64,000 nucleotides of DNA. Origin: Prauserella alba (lineage in GTDB: Bacteria > Actinomycetota > Actinomycetes > Mycobacteriales > Pseudonocardiaceae). The stretch spans positions 1,364,001 through 1,428,000 of the forward strand of contig NZ_JAMTCH010000004.1 in the NCBI RefSeq assembly GCF_024171735.1. Direction: 5' to 3'. This document shows, piece after piece, positions 11,146-19,497 of the stretch; the first letter of the stretch is position 1; the number at the start of each line of letters is the position of its first letter. The notes under the pieces were generated by a model. It had not been told where the DNA came from. It did not search any database and was given only the letters and a program-made list of their open reading frames with translations. A program made the position numbers and the translations under genes.

Positions 11146-11477
11146 CGCCTGCCTCCCGAAGCCGCCGCGCGCCCGGCGCGGTTTCCGAACACGAGCGCGG
11201 GACCGAGTGTGCCGCCCGCCCCCGCCGTCCACCATTCCGGTGGGCCCTGCCATGGCGTTTCCCGCGGCGAAGAGCGGTGCGACCGACTCTCCATCCACAG
11301 TGCACACCGATCCGTCCACATCGTCCTGTGGACCGCCTGAGACGGCCGAGGGTGCTGATGCGGAGCGCCACGTCGTCGTGCGGACCGTCCGGCGGTAGCT
11401 CCGGCCTCGACCACCGACAGGGCCGCGGCCGGCCCCGCGGCCCCGGTGCCCCGCACCACGGCGTCGAACTCGCCCAT
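11142..11477 (-). pseudogene. Remnant of an FAD-dependent dehydrogenase (ketosteroid dehydrogenase-like), internally deleted
   Basis: The first ~28 codons encode GEFDAVVRGTGAAGPAAALS, the FAD-binding start of the fumarate reductase/3-ketosteroid-dehydrogenase group. The last part encodes VAPLFAAGNAMAGPTG (one frame) and GGTLGPALVFGNRAGRAAA (another frame), which is that family's C-terminal FAD site. About 430-500 residues normally lie between these ends; here only about 45 codons do, with two frame changes. So it is a deletion remnant. Its TGA overlaps the ATG of the NTF2-like gene, the original coupling. The family call rests on motifs I recognise. Confidence 0.82.
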
Positions 11478-11709
11478 GGGTTCTCCCATCAATCAAGGAT
11501 AACCATGCTAAGTGATTTCACGATTGAGTCAACGGAGTGAACGCGACCCGTCCCGCGGTTCGCACGTCGCGCGTGCACGCGAAGGAGATTCGCAAGAGCT
11601 GACGAACACTCAGCGTCATCGGATTCGACCGACCTCCACACTCCTGCCGAGGTGTGGTCACGCTAAGTTGGTGTGCGACACACACCGAACATGTCTAGGA
11701 GCCCGCCCC

Positions 11710-11970
11710 ATGGCCGGAGTGGAAGAGATCCGCGCGGGGATCGCCGCCGCGAACGAGAAGGCTTCCGCCAGCATCGCCGCACTTCAACAGGCCGCGCAGA
11801 CCCTGGAGGAGGCGCAGCAGACCCTCGCGATGGCGACCGAGGGCAGTGCGCAGGAGGACGTCAGCCAGGCACACGGACTCATGGCCGAGGCGATCCAGGG
11901 CATCACGGGCACGCAGAGCACCATCCAGGCGTGCATCTCGTCGGCCGAAGGCTACGCGGCCCGCCTCTGA
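11710..11970 (+). CDS. Small helical protein of an FtsK-associated cassette (first)
   Basis: 86 residues, Ala/Gln/Glu-rich, predicted as two helices separated by a glycine-serine turn (ATEGSAQEDV at about 46-55). Size and helical-hairpin character recall WXG100 secreted proteins, but the W-x-G motif and the YxxxD/E signal are absent. It ends GYAARL. AGGAG lies 8 nt before the ATG. It is followed after 22 nt by a protein of the same size that ends QYEARL, and then by an FtsK-type ATPase. No characterised family is recognised; a partner or substrate role for the ATPase is inference. Confidence 0.75.
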   Translation: MAGVEEIRAGIAAANEKASASIAALQQAAQTLEEAQQTLAMATEGSAQEDVSQAHGLMAEAIQGITGTQSTIQACISSAEGYAARL

Positions 11971-11992
11971 GCGGGCCGCACCACAGCACGCG

Positions 11993-12256
11993 ATGTCACT
12001 ACACGAACTCCGCGCCTCGCTGGGCCTCGTCCGATCCGGCGTCACCGACACCGCCGCACAGGCCGCGCACGCCAGAGAACTGCTCGAGGAGTACCGGAAA
12101 GCGCTACTGAGCGTGCAGAGCGGCACGGGCTCGGCTGCGTCGGGTGAACCGTGGCTACCGCCGCCGCTGGCCCGCGCGTTCGACCAGGTGGACGAGCACA
12201 TCGCCCAGCTGGGCAACGTCGAATCGGCCCTGAATCAATACGAAGCAAGGTTGTAA
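11993..12256 (+). CDS. Small helical protein of an FtsK-associated cassette (second)
   Basis: 87 residues; helix LHELRASLGLVRSGVTDT, a central helix with AHARELLEEYRKALLSV, a Pro-rich turn (GEPWLPPPLARAF) and a final helix ending LNQYEARL. It shares length and a Y-x-A-R-L terminus with the preceding gene, suggesting a related pair or heterodimer, although overall identity is low. No Shine-Dalgarno sequence is obvious; translation may be coupled to the upstream gene. It is 7 nt from the FtsK-type ATPase. Function unknown. Confidence 0.75.
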   Translation: MSLHELRASLGLVRSGVTDTAAQAAHARELLEEYRKALLSVQSGTGSAASGEPWLPPPLARAFDQVDEHIAQLGNVESALNQYEARL

Positions 12257-12263
12257 CAGGCGA

Positions 12264-14996
12264 ATGGGCAGGAAGAAGAGCGAGCAGCGCGCTCGGGTCG
12301 TGACCGCTCTCGACCAGCTCCGCCACCAGATCGGCCTCGCACTCGGTGCCGCGCGCAACGCCCGCGCGGCCGCCGAGCAGGAACTCGCCCGGCGCAGACT
12401 CGAACAGGAGGTCGTGCGCGTCGGGCTGGAGCGGGCGGCCGCCGACCCGGAACTCGCCGCGCGCATGACCACGCCGGCCATGGCGGGTGTCGTGGAGCAG
12501 CTCGCGACGGTCCGGGACCGGTTCTACGCCGAGTGGGCCGACGGCCCCCGGCGGCTCCGCGAGCTGGTCACCACGGCCGCACCCGGGCCTGCGGGGGCGC
12601 CACCCGGCGAATGGCTCGGCCGCGTCGGCGCCGATCCCGGCCTGTCCTCCCCGGAGCTGTGGCGGATCGGCGAATCCACAGTGGACGTCGGGGGCAGGCA
12701 GACGTTCGACGTCGCCGTGCCGCTGCTCGACGCCTCCCACCTGTCGATCACGTCGGCGCCGAACACCCGGCCCACCGTGGACGCGCTCGTCGAATCGCTG
12801 CTGATGCGCGTGCTGTCGGCGTTCGAACCGGGCGGGGTGAAGATCCACCTGTGGGACATCGGACAGCTGACCGGTGTGCTGCCGAACTTCTACGCGCTCA
12901 CTCGCACGAGCGCCGTCACGGTGCACGATCCGACCCGGCTGGTCGATCTGCTCGACGACTTCGCGGGCCACATCCGCCGCATCCACGGCGTCGCGATGCA
13001 GGCGGGACACGTGTCGTTGCGGGCCATGCGGTCGGCGACCGGCAAACGCCTCGAACCGTGGCGGATCGGCGTGCTCTACGGCAACGGTGAGGATCTGCAG
13101 CCGGAGCAGATCCGCGACATCAAGCGGGTCGCCAGCGGGGCGCTCGAAGCCGGCATGGCGCTGATCCTCGTGGACGTGCCGACGATGCTCGACGGTGCCG
13201 TGGAGAACGTCCACGTGACGGCCGACCGCACCGCGGTGACGAGCATGAACGGCCCCGACCTGGCGGTCCGGCTCGACCCGCCGCTGCCCGCGAGCCAGGT
13301 GACGGCCGCCGCAGGCAGGCTCGCCGAGGCGCTCGTCGCCAAGCAGGGCGGCCCGCGCACGTTCGAGGATCTGCTTCCGACCGAGTTCGGCACCGAGTCG
13401 TCGGCGGTCGAGCTGCGCGCCCCGGTCGGCTTCCACGAGGGTGAGCCGGTCGACGTCGTCATCGGAGACGCCACACCGCACGCGCTGATCGGCGGCCCGA
13501 GCGGTTCCGGAAAGACGAACTTCCTGTACGCGCTGCTGGGGTCGTTGTGTGCGCGGTACTCGCCGGACGAGCTGTCGCTGTACCTGTTGGACTTCAAGGA
13601 AGGTGTGTCGTTCGCGGGGCTGGCGCCCGGCCGCAAGGAGGAGAGCTGGCTGCCGCACGCGCGGCTGGTCGGGGTGAACGTCAACACCGACCGCGAGTTC
13701 GGCCTGGCACTGCTGCGGTTCCTCACCGACGAGCTGCGCCGCCGTTCGGCCGCCGCGAAGGAGCACGAGGTCACGACCCTGTCGGAGCTGCGGCAGCAGG
13801 ATCCCGGCGGGCATTGGCCGCGGATCGTGGCGGTCGTCGACGAGTTCCAGTACCTGTTCGGCGAGCGCGATTCGGTGACGGCGCTGGCCACGGCGCTGCT
13901 CGAGGACGTCGCGCGCCGTGGGCGGTCGCAGGGCATCCACCTGATCCTGGCCAGCCAGGACATCGCCGGTATCGAGGCGTTCTGGGGCAAGCCCGCGGTG
14001 TTCGAGCAGTGCACGCTGCGGATCGCGATGCCCAAGGCACGGCGCGTGCTCGCCGAGGGCAATCAGGCGGCGGTGGCCGCACCGCGCTGGCACGCGGTGG
14101 TCAACCACGACTCGGGAATCGGTCACGGTAACGGCCTCGCCCACGTCCCCGACGCGAGTTCCGGCGGCGTTTTCCCTGCACTGCAACGACAGCTGTGGCA
14201 GCGCTACGGTGCGACGAGCGTCCCGCGACTCTTCGACGGCGCCCACGCACCCGTGCTCACCGAGTCGACCGCCTACACGGCATTGTCGCGTTCGGACCGG
14301 CCACAGGCGATCGTCGGCCAGTCGATCGACGTCGCCGACACCGCGCATTCCGTCGAACTGTCGGCCGCACCGGGTCGAAATCTCGCGGTACTCGGCACCG
14401 GACAGCGCGACGCGGTGTCCATTCTGGATTCTGCGGTGCGGTCGACGGCTCGGCAGTGCGCTCCCGGGGATGTCGAGTTCGCGCTGGCGTGCCTGGTCGA
14501 GCGATGCACACCCGCGGTGACGGATCTTGCCGAGGAACTGTCCTCAGGCGGGCACAAGGCCGAGGTCGTCACCACGGACACGCTCACCGATCTCGTGTCC
14601 GTATGGGCCGGGCAGGAGTCGTCCGAGCGGCGGATCCTGGTGGCTTACGGCGTCGACGCGGCACTGCCGACGTTGGAGGCGAAGGAGCCCGGCAAGTCCA
14701 GCGGCCTCGACCACCTGCGGGCGTTGCTCAAACACGGCCCGGCCCGCGGGGTGCACGTGCTCGGCTGGTGGCGCAGCGTGGCGCGGCTCAAGGACACACT
14801 GGGGTTCGGCGGCACCGACGACATCGGCGCGTGGGCAGCGCTGGACGTGCAGGGCAACGAACTGTCGACGTTGGCGGCCGGGCAGGTCGTGCACTGGTCG
14901 CCCCGGCCGGACCGTGCGCTGTTCTTCGACCGGACGACGCTGTCGGCCCCGGAGATCGTCGTCCCGTTCCGGCGTGAGGAGGACACGGATGACTGA
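12264..14996 (+). CDS. FtsK/SpoIIIE-domain ATPase, soluble, unassigned system
   Basis: 910 residues. The first ~90 are a charged coiled coil (ALGAARNARAAAEQELARRRLEQEV). Residues ~130-400 form a mixed domain I do not recognise. The FtsK/HerA-type motor has Walker A GGPSGSGKT (G410-T418), Walker B IVAVVDEF (D526, E527) and SQGIHLILASQD, the sensor strand that in FtsK/EccC reads LVLATQRP. A second, degenerate nucleotide-fold half follows (~690-880: GRNLAVLGTGQRDAVS, then GVHVLGWW) with no intact Walker A, like the inactive repeat domains of EccC. No membrane segments are seen, unlike FtsK or EccC. It should pump DNA or protein; which is unknown. Four genes (11710-15408) form one unit. Confidence 0.85.
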   Translation: MGRKKSEQRARVVTALDQLRHQIGLALGAARNARAAAEQELARRRLEQEVVRVGLERAAADPELAARMTTPAMAGVVEQLATVRDRFYAEWADGPRRLRELVTTAAPGPAGAPPGEWLGRVGADPGLSSPELWRIGESTVDVGGRQTFDVAVPLLDASHLSITSAPNTRPTVDALVESLLMRVLSAFEPGGVKIHLWDIGQLTGVLPNFYALTRTSAVTVHDPTRLVDLLDDFAGHIRRIHGVAMQAGHVSLRAMRSATGKRLEPWRIGVLYGNGEDLQPEQIRDIKRVASGALEAGMALILVDVPTMLDGAVENVHVTADRTAVTSMNGPDLAVRLDPPLPASQVTAAAGRLAEALVAKQGGPRTFEDLLPTEFGTESSAVELRAPVGFHEGEPVDVVIGDATPHALIGGPSGSGKTNFLYALLGSLCARYSPDELSLYLLDFKEGVSFAGLAPGRKEESWLPHARLVGVNVNTDREFGLALLRFLTDELRRRSAAAKEHEVTTLSELRQQDPGGHWPRIVAVVDEFQYLFGERDSVTALATALLEDVARRGRSQGIHLILASQDIAGIEAFWGKPAVFEQCTLRIAMPKARRVLAEGNQAAVAAPRWHAVVNHDSGIGHGNGLAHVPDASSGGVFPALQRQLWQRYGATSVPRLFDGAHAPVLTESTAYTALSRSDRPQAIVGQSIDVADTAHSVELSAAPGRNLAVLGTGQRDAVSILDSAVRSTARQCAPGDVEFALACLVERCTPAVTDLAEELSSGGHKAEVVTTDTLTDLVSVWAGQESSERRILVAYGVDAALPTLEAKEPGKSSGLDHLRALLKHGPARGVHVLGWWRSVARLKDTLGFGGTDDIGAWAALDVQGNELSTLAAGQVVHWSPRPDRALFFDRTTLSAPEIVVPFRREEDTDD

Positions 14997-15408
14997 CGCC
15001 CAAGGCGCGGGCGGTGCCGGTACTGCCGGCGGTGCTGGTTCCGTTGGCGGTTCGACGTCGGCGGCGGCGCGGTACAAGGAGATCATCGGGCTGGCGCGCA
15101 CGGCGGCCGAGGAGCTGCGCGCGTGGGAGCAGGCGCGAGAGCGGCAGCTGTACGCCGAGATCCAGGCGGCGGAGGAGAGCGTGACGGCGGCGGCCGAGGC
15201 CGAGGAGGCGATGGCCGACCGCGCTCGCCGGTGGTGGTCGATGGCGCGGGACAACGTGGCACGGCTGTCGTGGCTCGACGTGGGCACCGACCCGGAGCCG
15301 GTGCCGACCGCGCGGGGCGAACAGGCCGCCCGCTACGCCGACGACATCCGCCCCGCCTACCACGAACTCACCCAGTCGGTCCTGAAGCTGAGCTGGCGAG
15401 CCCGCTGA
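14989..15408 (+). CDS. Coiled-coil protein of the FtsK-associated cassette
   Basis: 139 residues. The N-terminal ~22 residues are a Gly/Ala linker (GAGGAGTAGGAGSVGG), followed by a long helix (YKEIIGLARTAAEELRAWEQARERQLYAEIQAAEESVTAAA broken by few helix formers) and RRWWSMARDNVARLSWLDVG. The ATG overlaps the ATPase stop by 8 nt and has GAGGAGG upstream, so the two are co-translated. A C-terminal helix follows. No known domain is recognised; it may be a structural partner of the ATPase. Confidence 0.75.
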   Translation: MTDAQGAGGAGTAGGAGSVGGSTSAAARYKEIIGLARTAAEELRAWEQARERQLYAEIQAAEESVTAAAEAEEAMADRARRWWSMARDNVARLSWLDVGTDPEPVPTARGEQAARYADDIRPAYHELTQSVLKLSWRAR

Positions 15409-15608
15409 AACCGGACACGGGCACGACGACCCGCGAGCACCCCGGCCGGCGCCTGTCCGACAACCGCGACTACGTCCGGTACTGGTTCGCGAAGCTGCTG
15501 TCGGCACACAGGCCGGGCACGACACCGATTCGGCCGGGAACAAGACCCCCGGCTGGGTACTGCACCAGTCGGACTTCCACCTGCGCGGCACCGAGGCGTC
15601 ACCCCACA
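15409..15608 (+). other. Gap with possible decayed coding sequence
   Basis: Two short plausible peptides occur in different frames: DNRDYVRYWFAKLLSAHRP (about 15457-15516) and GWVLHQSDFHLRGTEA (about 15552-15600). Neither has a start with a ribosome site. It may be a frameshifted remnant; I do not recognise it. Confidence 0.25.
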
Positions 15609-15715
15609 ACGAGCCCCCGAGAACGCAATGCAGGCCCCGGAAAGCGCAACACTGGCCCCCGCGGGTGCAACACGGCGGCTGGCAGGTGCGGCGCCGGGGT
15701 TGGAGAATGCGACAC
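15609..15715. repeat. 21-bp intergenic repeat cluster C
   Basis: Three to four reverse-orientation units ending GCAATGC, GCAACAC, GCAACAC and, degenerate, GCGACAC, each preceded by a C-run and GG. They lie between the FtsK cassette and the RibD/DHFR-like gene. Confidence 0.75.
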
Positions 15716-15834
15716 AGCAGGCCGACAGCGTCGGGGCCTGCTGCGTTGGTCGGCAGCGTTGGTCGGCTGCGTTGGTCGGCAGCTTCGGGGTCGGCGCCAT
15801 CGGGTCGGGCAGGAGTGCGCGGGAAGGGACGGCG

Positions 15835-16446
15835 ATGGGCAAGATCGTGCTCTACATGTGGATGTCCCTCGACGGTTTCATCACGGGGCCGGGCGACGGC
15901 CCCGGCCGCGGCCTCGGGATCGGCGGCGAGCGGCTGCACCGGACTCTCTCCCTCGACGACGGCGATCCGAGCACCGCCCGTTCCACCGACGAGGTCGGCA
16001 GCCGAATCCTGGCCGAGGCGAACGCCACCGGCGCAGTCCTCACCGGCAGGCGCACCTTCGACCACGCGGACCACTGGAACGGCGACCACCACGACGGCGT
16101 CCCCATCTTCGTGCTCACCCGATCCGCCCCCGAACAGCCCGCGTCAGGCCACGCCCGCTACGTCACCGACGTCCACGAAGCAGCAGCGCAGGCCAAACAG
16201 GCCGCAGGCGACCGCGATGTGCTGCTGCACGGCGCGTCCGCCGCCCGCGCGTTCCTCGACGCCGGCGAGCTCGACGAGCTGTCCCTGCAGATCATGCCCG
16301 TACTGCTCGGGCAGGGCCGTCGGCTGTTCGACGACATGCCGGCCGAACACGTCGAACTCGAACTGATCCGCACCCTCGACAGCCCCGAGATGCTGCACAC
16401 CCGCTACCGGGTCGGCCCGGCAGAGCGGCACCGGAACCCGGCGTAG
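15835..16446 (+). CDS. Dihydrofolate reductase/RibD C-terminal family protein
   Basis: 203 residues with the RibD_C/DHFR-like fold: KIVLYMWMSLDGFITGPGD at the N-terminus, GAVLTGRRTFD for the NADPH-phosphate loop, and a C-terminal LDELSLQIMPVLLGQGRRLFD that typifies the YyaP/YwjB-like group. It is probably an NADPH-dependent reductase of unknown substrate; it is not the essential folA. ATG at 15835 with GGGAAGGG upstream. The upstream frame has no homology. Confidence 0.88.
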   Translation: MGKIVLYMWMSLDGFITGPGDGPGRGLGIGGERLHRTLSLDDGDPSTARSTDEVGSRILAEANATGAVLTGRRTFDHADHWNGDHHDGVPIFVLTRSAPEQPASGHARYVTDVHEAAAQAKQAAGDRDVLLHGASAARAFLDAGELDELSLQIMPVLLGQGRRLFDDMPAEHVELELIRTLDSPEMLHTRYRVGPAERHRNPA

Positions 16447-16537
16447 CGCGTCAACGCGTGCTCGATCGCCCGGCGGCCCCTTCCCTGCCGGGCCCCCGAG
16501 CCACACCCGTTGACCGCCGTACGCCCATCGAACTCGG

Positions 16538-16631
16538 CCGCACGCCAGCGCGTCGATGAGGGGTGGCGGCCGGGCGACCGCTGGGCGCAGCCGCACGCCA
16601 GCGCGTCGATGAGGGGTGGCGGCCGGGCGAC
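16538..16631. repeat. 41-bp direct repeat, two copies
   Basis: Two identical 41-bp copies (16538-16578 and 16591-16631), starting CCGCACGCCAGCGCG and ending GGCCGGGCGAC, 53 bp apart start to start. They sit in the 366-base gap between the DHFR-like gene (+) and the endonuclease gene (-). No gene is seen here. Confidence 0.9.
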
Positions 16632-16639
16632 GGGTGGGC

Positions 16640-16735
16640 GCAACGTCCTGAGCGCAGAACACGACGTCCCGAATGCAGTACACGCGCCCCGGAAGCTGCA
16701 ACACGCGCGCCCCGGAAGCTGCAACACGGTCAGGC
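16640..16735. repeat. 21-bp intergenic repeat cluster D
   Basis: Four units in reverse orientation, the last two nearly identical (CCCCGGAAGCTGCAACACG). They follow the 41-bp direct repeat and precede the 3' end of the convergent endonuclease gene. Confidence 0.85.
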
Positions 16736-16812
16736 ACGACGACGGCCGGCCGCCCCGCGGAGGGCGACCGGCCGGGTCACAAGCCTTGCGGCGCCGCCAC
16801 GCCGCAGGACGC

Positions 16813-18726
16813 TCACCTGCCGAAGCGCGACCAGAACCAGTCCCAGTAGTCGAGGAAGTGGCCCGCCGACGGCGTGAACCGGACGATCTGCGGGTCGTGG
16901 TCACTCGCCTGCTCTGCGAACTCGGCGTTGATGTGCACCACGTCGTAGTCGACGCGGCGCAGCGAGTCCGACACGAGGATGTGGTCCAGCACCTGCGAGT
17001 TGCCCTCGTAGACGTAGCTGTACTGCTCGCCGGGCGGCAGCGTGTCGATCAGCGACGTCAACGCGCCGCCCTCGGTGAGCGTGCCCAGTGTCTCGGAGAA
17101 CTGGAAGTCGTTCAGATCCCCGGCGACGACCACGTTGGCGTTCGGCTGCACCCGCTGCACGTCGTCGACGAAGCCCCGCACGACCTCGGCCTGTTTGTGA
17201 CGCTGTTCCTCGGACGAGCGCGTCGGCGGCTGGAACCGGCCGTGGGTCGGCTCGTCGCCGCCCTTCGACGCGAAGTGGTTGGCCACGACGAACACCGTCC
17301 GCCCGCGGAACTCGAACTCTCCGACGAGCGGCTTGCGACTGTCGTCCCACGCCTCGTGCTGCGGGTCGATCCGGCCCGGCGACACGGACAGTTTCGCCGT
17401 GCCGCGCCGCGTCTTCTCCACGTCCACCGCAGTCGTCGCGTCGCCGCCCTCACGGTCCACGAACGACACCCGCTCCGGGTTGAACAGGAATCCCACGCGG
17501 ATGTTGCCGCCCGGCTGGCCACCGTCGGTCAGGTCCTGCGGGTCGATCTGCCGGTATTCGTACGTCGGACCGCCGGCCGCCTCGATCGCCTCGACGAACC
17601 TGTCGAGGGTCTCATCGGCCGCCACGACGCCGTCCCCGTTGCCGTCGGCGCCGTTGTTGTCCTGGATCTCCTCCAGCGTCACGATGTCCGGAGACCGCAG
17701 CCGGTCCACGATCCCACCGGCGAGGTCGTCGAACTTGGCCTGCTCGTCGACGCCGGACAGGTTCTCCACGTTGTACGTCGCGACCGACAGCTCGCTCGGG
17801 TGCTGCTTGCGCGTCGTCTCGCGTTCGAGCCCGCCGCTCTCGACCTCGCCCAGCTCGGTGGCCTGCAACGTGTACCCGCCGAACCGGTCGTACTCGAGCG
17901 GCCCCGCGGTCGTGCCGGTGAGCGTGTCACCGACGTTCGCCGTCGGGAACGGGCGCTCGGAGAACGGGATCAGCGACTCGATCTTCAGCCTGCCCGTGTT
18001 GCCCTCGTCGTAGCCGCCGTATACGACCCCGCCGCGCGGCGTGCGGTTCTGCCCTGGCTTGGTCGTCACGTACAGCTCGTTGTAGTCCGTGCTGCGGCTG
18101 ACCAACGGGGCGTCGGCGACGGAGATGCGCTCGCCCTCGTGAGACTCCCAGAAGTCCAGCGCGTACTTGTCGGGCCGGAGTTCCAGCTCGTCGAGGTTTC
18201 CCTCCTCCGGCGCGAGCGTCTCCGGCACGGTGTCCGGGGTCAGCTCGACCGCCTCCGGCAGTTCGTTGCCCGACGAGTCGACCGTCCACTCCGCACCGGT
18301 CAGCTGCGTCGACGACTGGTAGGCCGAATCCTGCCCCTGTGGCCGGTACTCGCCCACCTCGCCGGTCACGGACACCTCGTCGCCGACGGCCACGTCCGGC
18401 GTCTCGTCGCCGTTGTAGACGAACAGCGCCTCGCTGGTGCGCGGGTCGTCGTCCGGCCGCGGGTCCTGCACCCAGAAGCCGCGAACACTGCCGAACTGGC
18501 GTTTCGCGGTCACGACGCCCGGCACGGTGACGGTCTCGCCGTCCATCGGGGAGAGCCGGCCGGTGCCCTGCACGTCATGGATGCGCGTGTCGTCGGCGGC
18601 CTGCGGGGTCGACTGGGGCTCTGCGCTGGCTGGAGTGCCGAGCGCGAGCGAACCGGCCACCGCTGTCGCGGAGAGTGCCGAGACGACCCGCGTCGCACGT
18701 CTGGAGAATGCGGTCACGGCACGCAT
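16813..18726 (-). CDS. Secreted endonuclease/exonuclease/phosphatase-family nuclease (ExeM/NucH-like)
   Basis: 637 residues. The signal peptide is MRAVTAFSRRATRVVSALS with a hydrophobic core, cleaved near ASAEP. Residues ~45-160 look like an OB-type domain (RIHDVQGTGRLSPMDG, then VPGVVTA). The EEP nuclease domain spans ~320-625: SVATYNVENL, LEEIQD, NHFASKGGDEP, VAGDLNDFQ and the final SDHDPQI, which together hold the metal and catalytic His/Asp residues. It probably degrades extracellular DNA or nucleotides for phosphate. Length fits ExeM-like enzymes. The ATG at 18726 has no clear SD (GGGTAAAG directly before it), so translation may be leaderless or weak. Confidence 0.9.
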   Translation of the reverse strand: MRAVTAFSRRATRVVSALSATAVAGSLALGTPASAEPQSTPQAADDTRIHDVQGTGRLSPMDGETVTVPGVVTAKRQFGSVRGFWVQDPRPDDDPRTSEALFVYNGDETPDVAVGDEVSVTGEVGEYRPQGQDSAYQSSTQLTGAEWTVDSSGNELPEAVELTPDTVPETLAPEEGNLDELELRPDKYALDFWESHEGERISVADAPLVSRSTDYNELYVTTKPGQNRTPRGGVVYGGYDEGNTGRLKIESLIPFSERPFPTANVGDTLTGTTAGPLEYDRFGGYTLQATELGEVESGGLERETTRKQHPSELSVATYNVENLSGVDEQAKFDDLAGGIVDRLRSPDIVTLEEIQDNNGADGNGDGVVAADETLDRFVEAIEAAGGPTYEYRQIDPQDLTDGGQPGGNIRVGFLFNPERVSFVDREGGDATTAVDVEKTRRGTAKLSVSPGRIDPQHEAWDDSRKPLVGEFEFRGRTVFVVANHFASKGGDEPTHGRFQPPTRSSEEQRHKQAEVVRGFVDDVQRVQPNANVVVAGDLNDFQFSETLGTLTEGGALTSLIDTLPPGEQYSYVYEGNSQVLDHILVSDSLRRVDYDVVHINAEFAEQASDHDPQIVRFTPSAGHFLDYWDWFWSRFGR

Positions 18727-18818
18727 CTTTACCCATTCGGGTTATTCCCGAAAGGAGAATGGCCAATGTGGAGGGGTCCGTTCGTCGGTTGTTCATCCGC
18801 GCGAGGCGCTGGTGACGA

Positions 18819-19289
18819 TCACCGCTGGGCTGAACGTCCCGACCTGGTTCGGACCGCCTTCGCCAGCGCGCGCACCCCGCCGCGCGCACTCGCCGCGAGC
18901 ACGGTGGTCCAGTCGAAATAGTCCCGCCACAGCACGATCTCGCCATCGGAGACCTCGAACGTGCCGCACACCCAGAACTCGGCCCGCCACGGGCCGGCGG
19001 CGAGCACGTCGGTGCGTTCGGTGAGCACGACCGGCCCGTCGGCGGCGATGCGGTGCACGCGCGCCTCGAACCCGCTGCCGTAGCGCGCCAGGAACCGCAT
19101 CTGCTTCTCGAACGCCGCCTTGCCACGCGCGGGCGGCAGCGGCACGTTCTGGTACACGATGTCGTCGGCCGCATAGCCGAGCGCAGCGTCGATGTCGAGC
19201 CGTTCCAGGGCCGACAGGAACGCGCGGACGACGGCTGCGGGGTCGGTGGACCGGGCCGCTTCGGCCTCGGCGGCGGGCTGGTCGGACAT
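18819..19289 (-). CDS. Limonene-1,2-epoxide hydrolase-like NTF2 protein
   Basis: 156 residues. After a disordered start, VVRAFLSALERLDIDAALGYAADDIVYQNVPLPPARGKAAFEKQ fits the limonene-epoxide-hydrolase/SnoaL fold, followed by FEARVHRIAADGPVVLTERTD and WVCGTFEVSDGEIVLWRDYFDW, whose Asp/Arg positions resemble the LEH catalytic pair. It may hydrate an epoxide; the substrate is unknown. The ATG at 19289 has GAGGAG upstream; an earlier in-frame start lacks a ribosome site. Confidence 0.85.
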   Translation of the reverse strand: MSDQPAAEAEAARSTDPAAVVRAFLSALERLDIDAALGYAADDIVYQNVPLPPARGKAAFEKQMRFLARYGSGFEARVHRIAADGPVVLTERTDVLAAGPWRAEFWVCGTFEVSDGEIVLWRDYFDWTTVLAASARGGVRALAKAVRTRSGRSAQR

Positions 19290-19452
19290 CGACGTCTCCT
19301 CGGCTCGCGTACGGATCCCAGACGTTACTCCGCAGTAGCAATCACGGGAAGACACGGGAAGCCGATGCTCGTCACGATCACCCGTGCGGACCGTGGGAAC
19401 ACCGGTCGACCAAGGGGAAGGCGGGACCGCTCATGGACGCCGACCGAACGCA

Positions 19453-19491
19453 AAACGGGGCGGGTACTCGCAATGAGTACCCGCCCCGTTT
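19453..19491. terminator. Perfect 17-bp hairpin terminator beyond tRNA-Ser(CGA)
   Basis: AAACGGGGCGGGTACTC pairs exactly with its inverse (19475-19491) around a five-base loop. On the minus strand it ends in CGTTTTGCG, just 3' of the minus-strand tRNA, so it is that tRNA's terminator. Confidence 0.9.
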
Positions 19492-19497
19492 CAAGCG

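Noticed and set aside
11146-11496. Extension of the NTF2-like protein upstream to a 303-codon frame
   Set aside because: Upstream residues are low-complexity Arg/Gly and coincide with FAD-dehydrogenase remnants; a good SD and fold start lie at 11145.
11710-12256. Canonical WXG100 (EsxA/B) secretion substrates
   Set aside because: Length and helical form fit, but the W-x-G turn and YxxxD/E signal are absent and no ESX genes are nearby.
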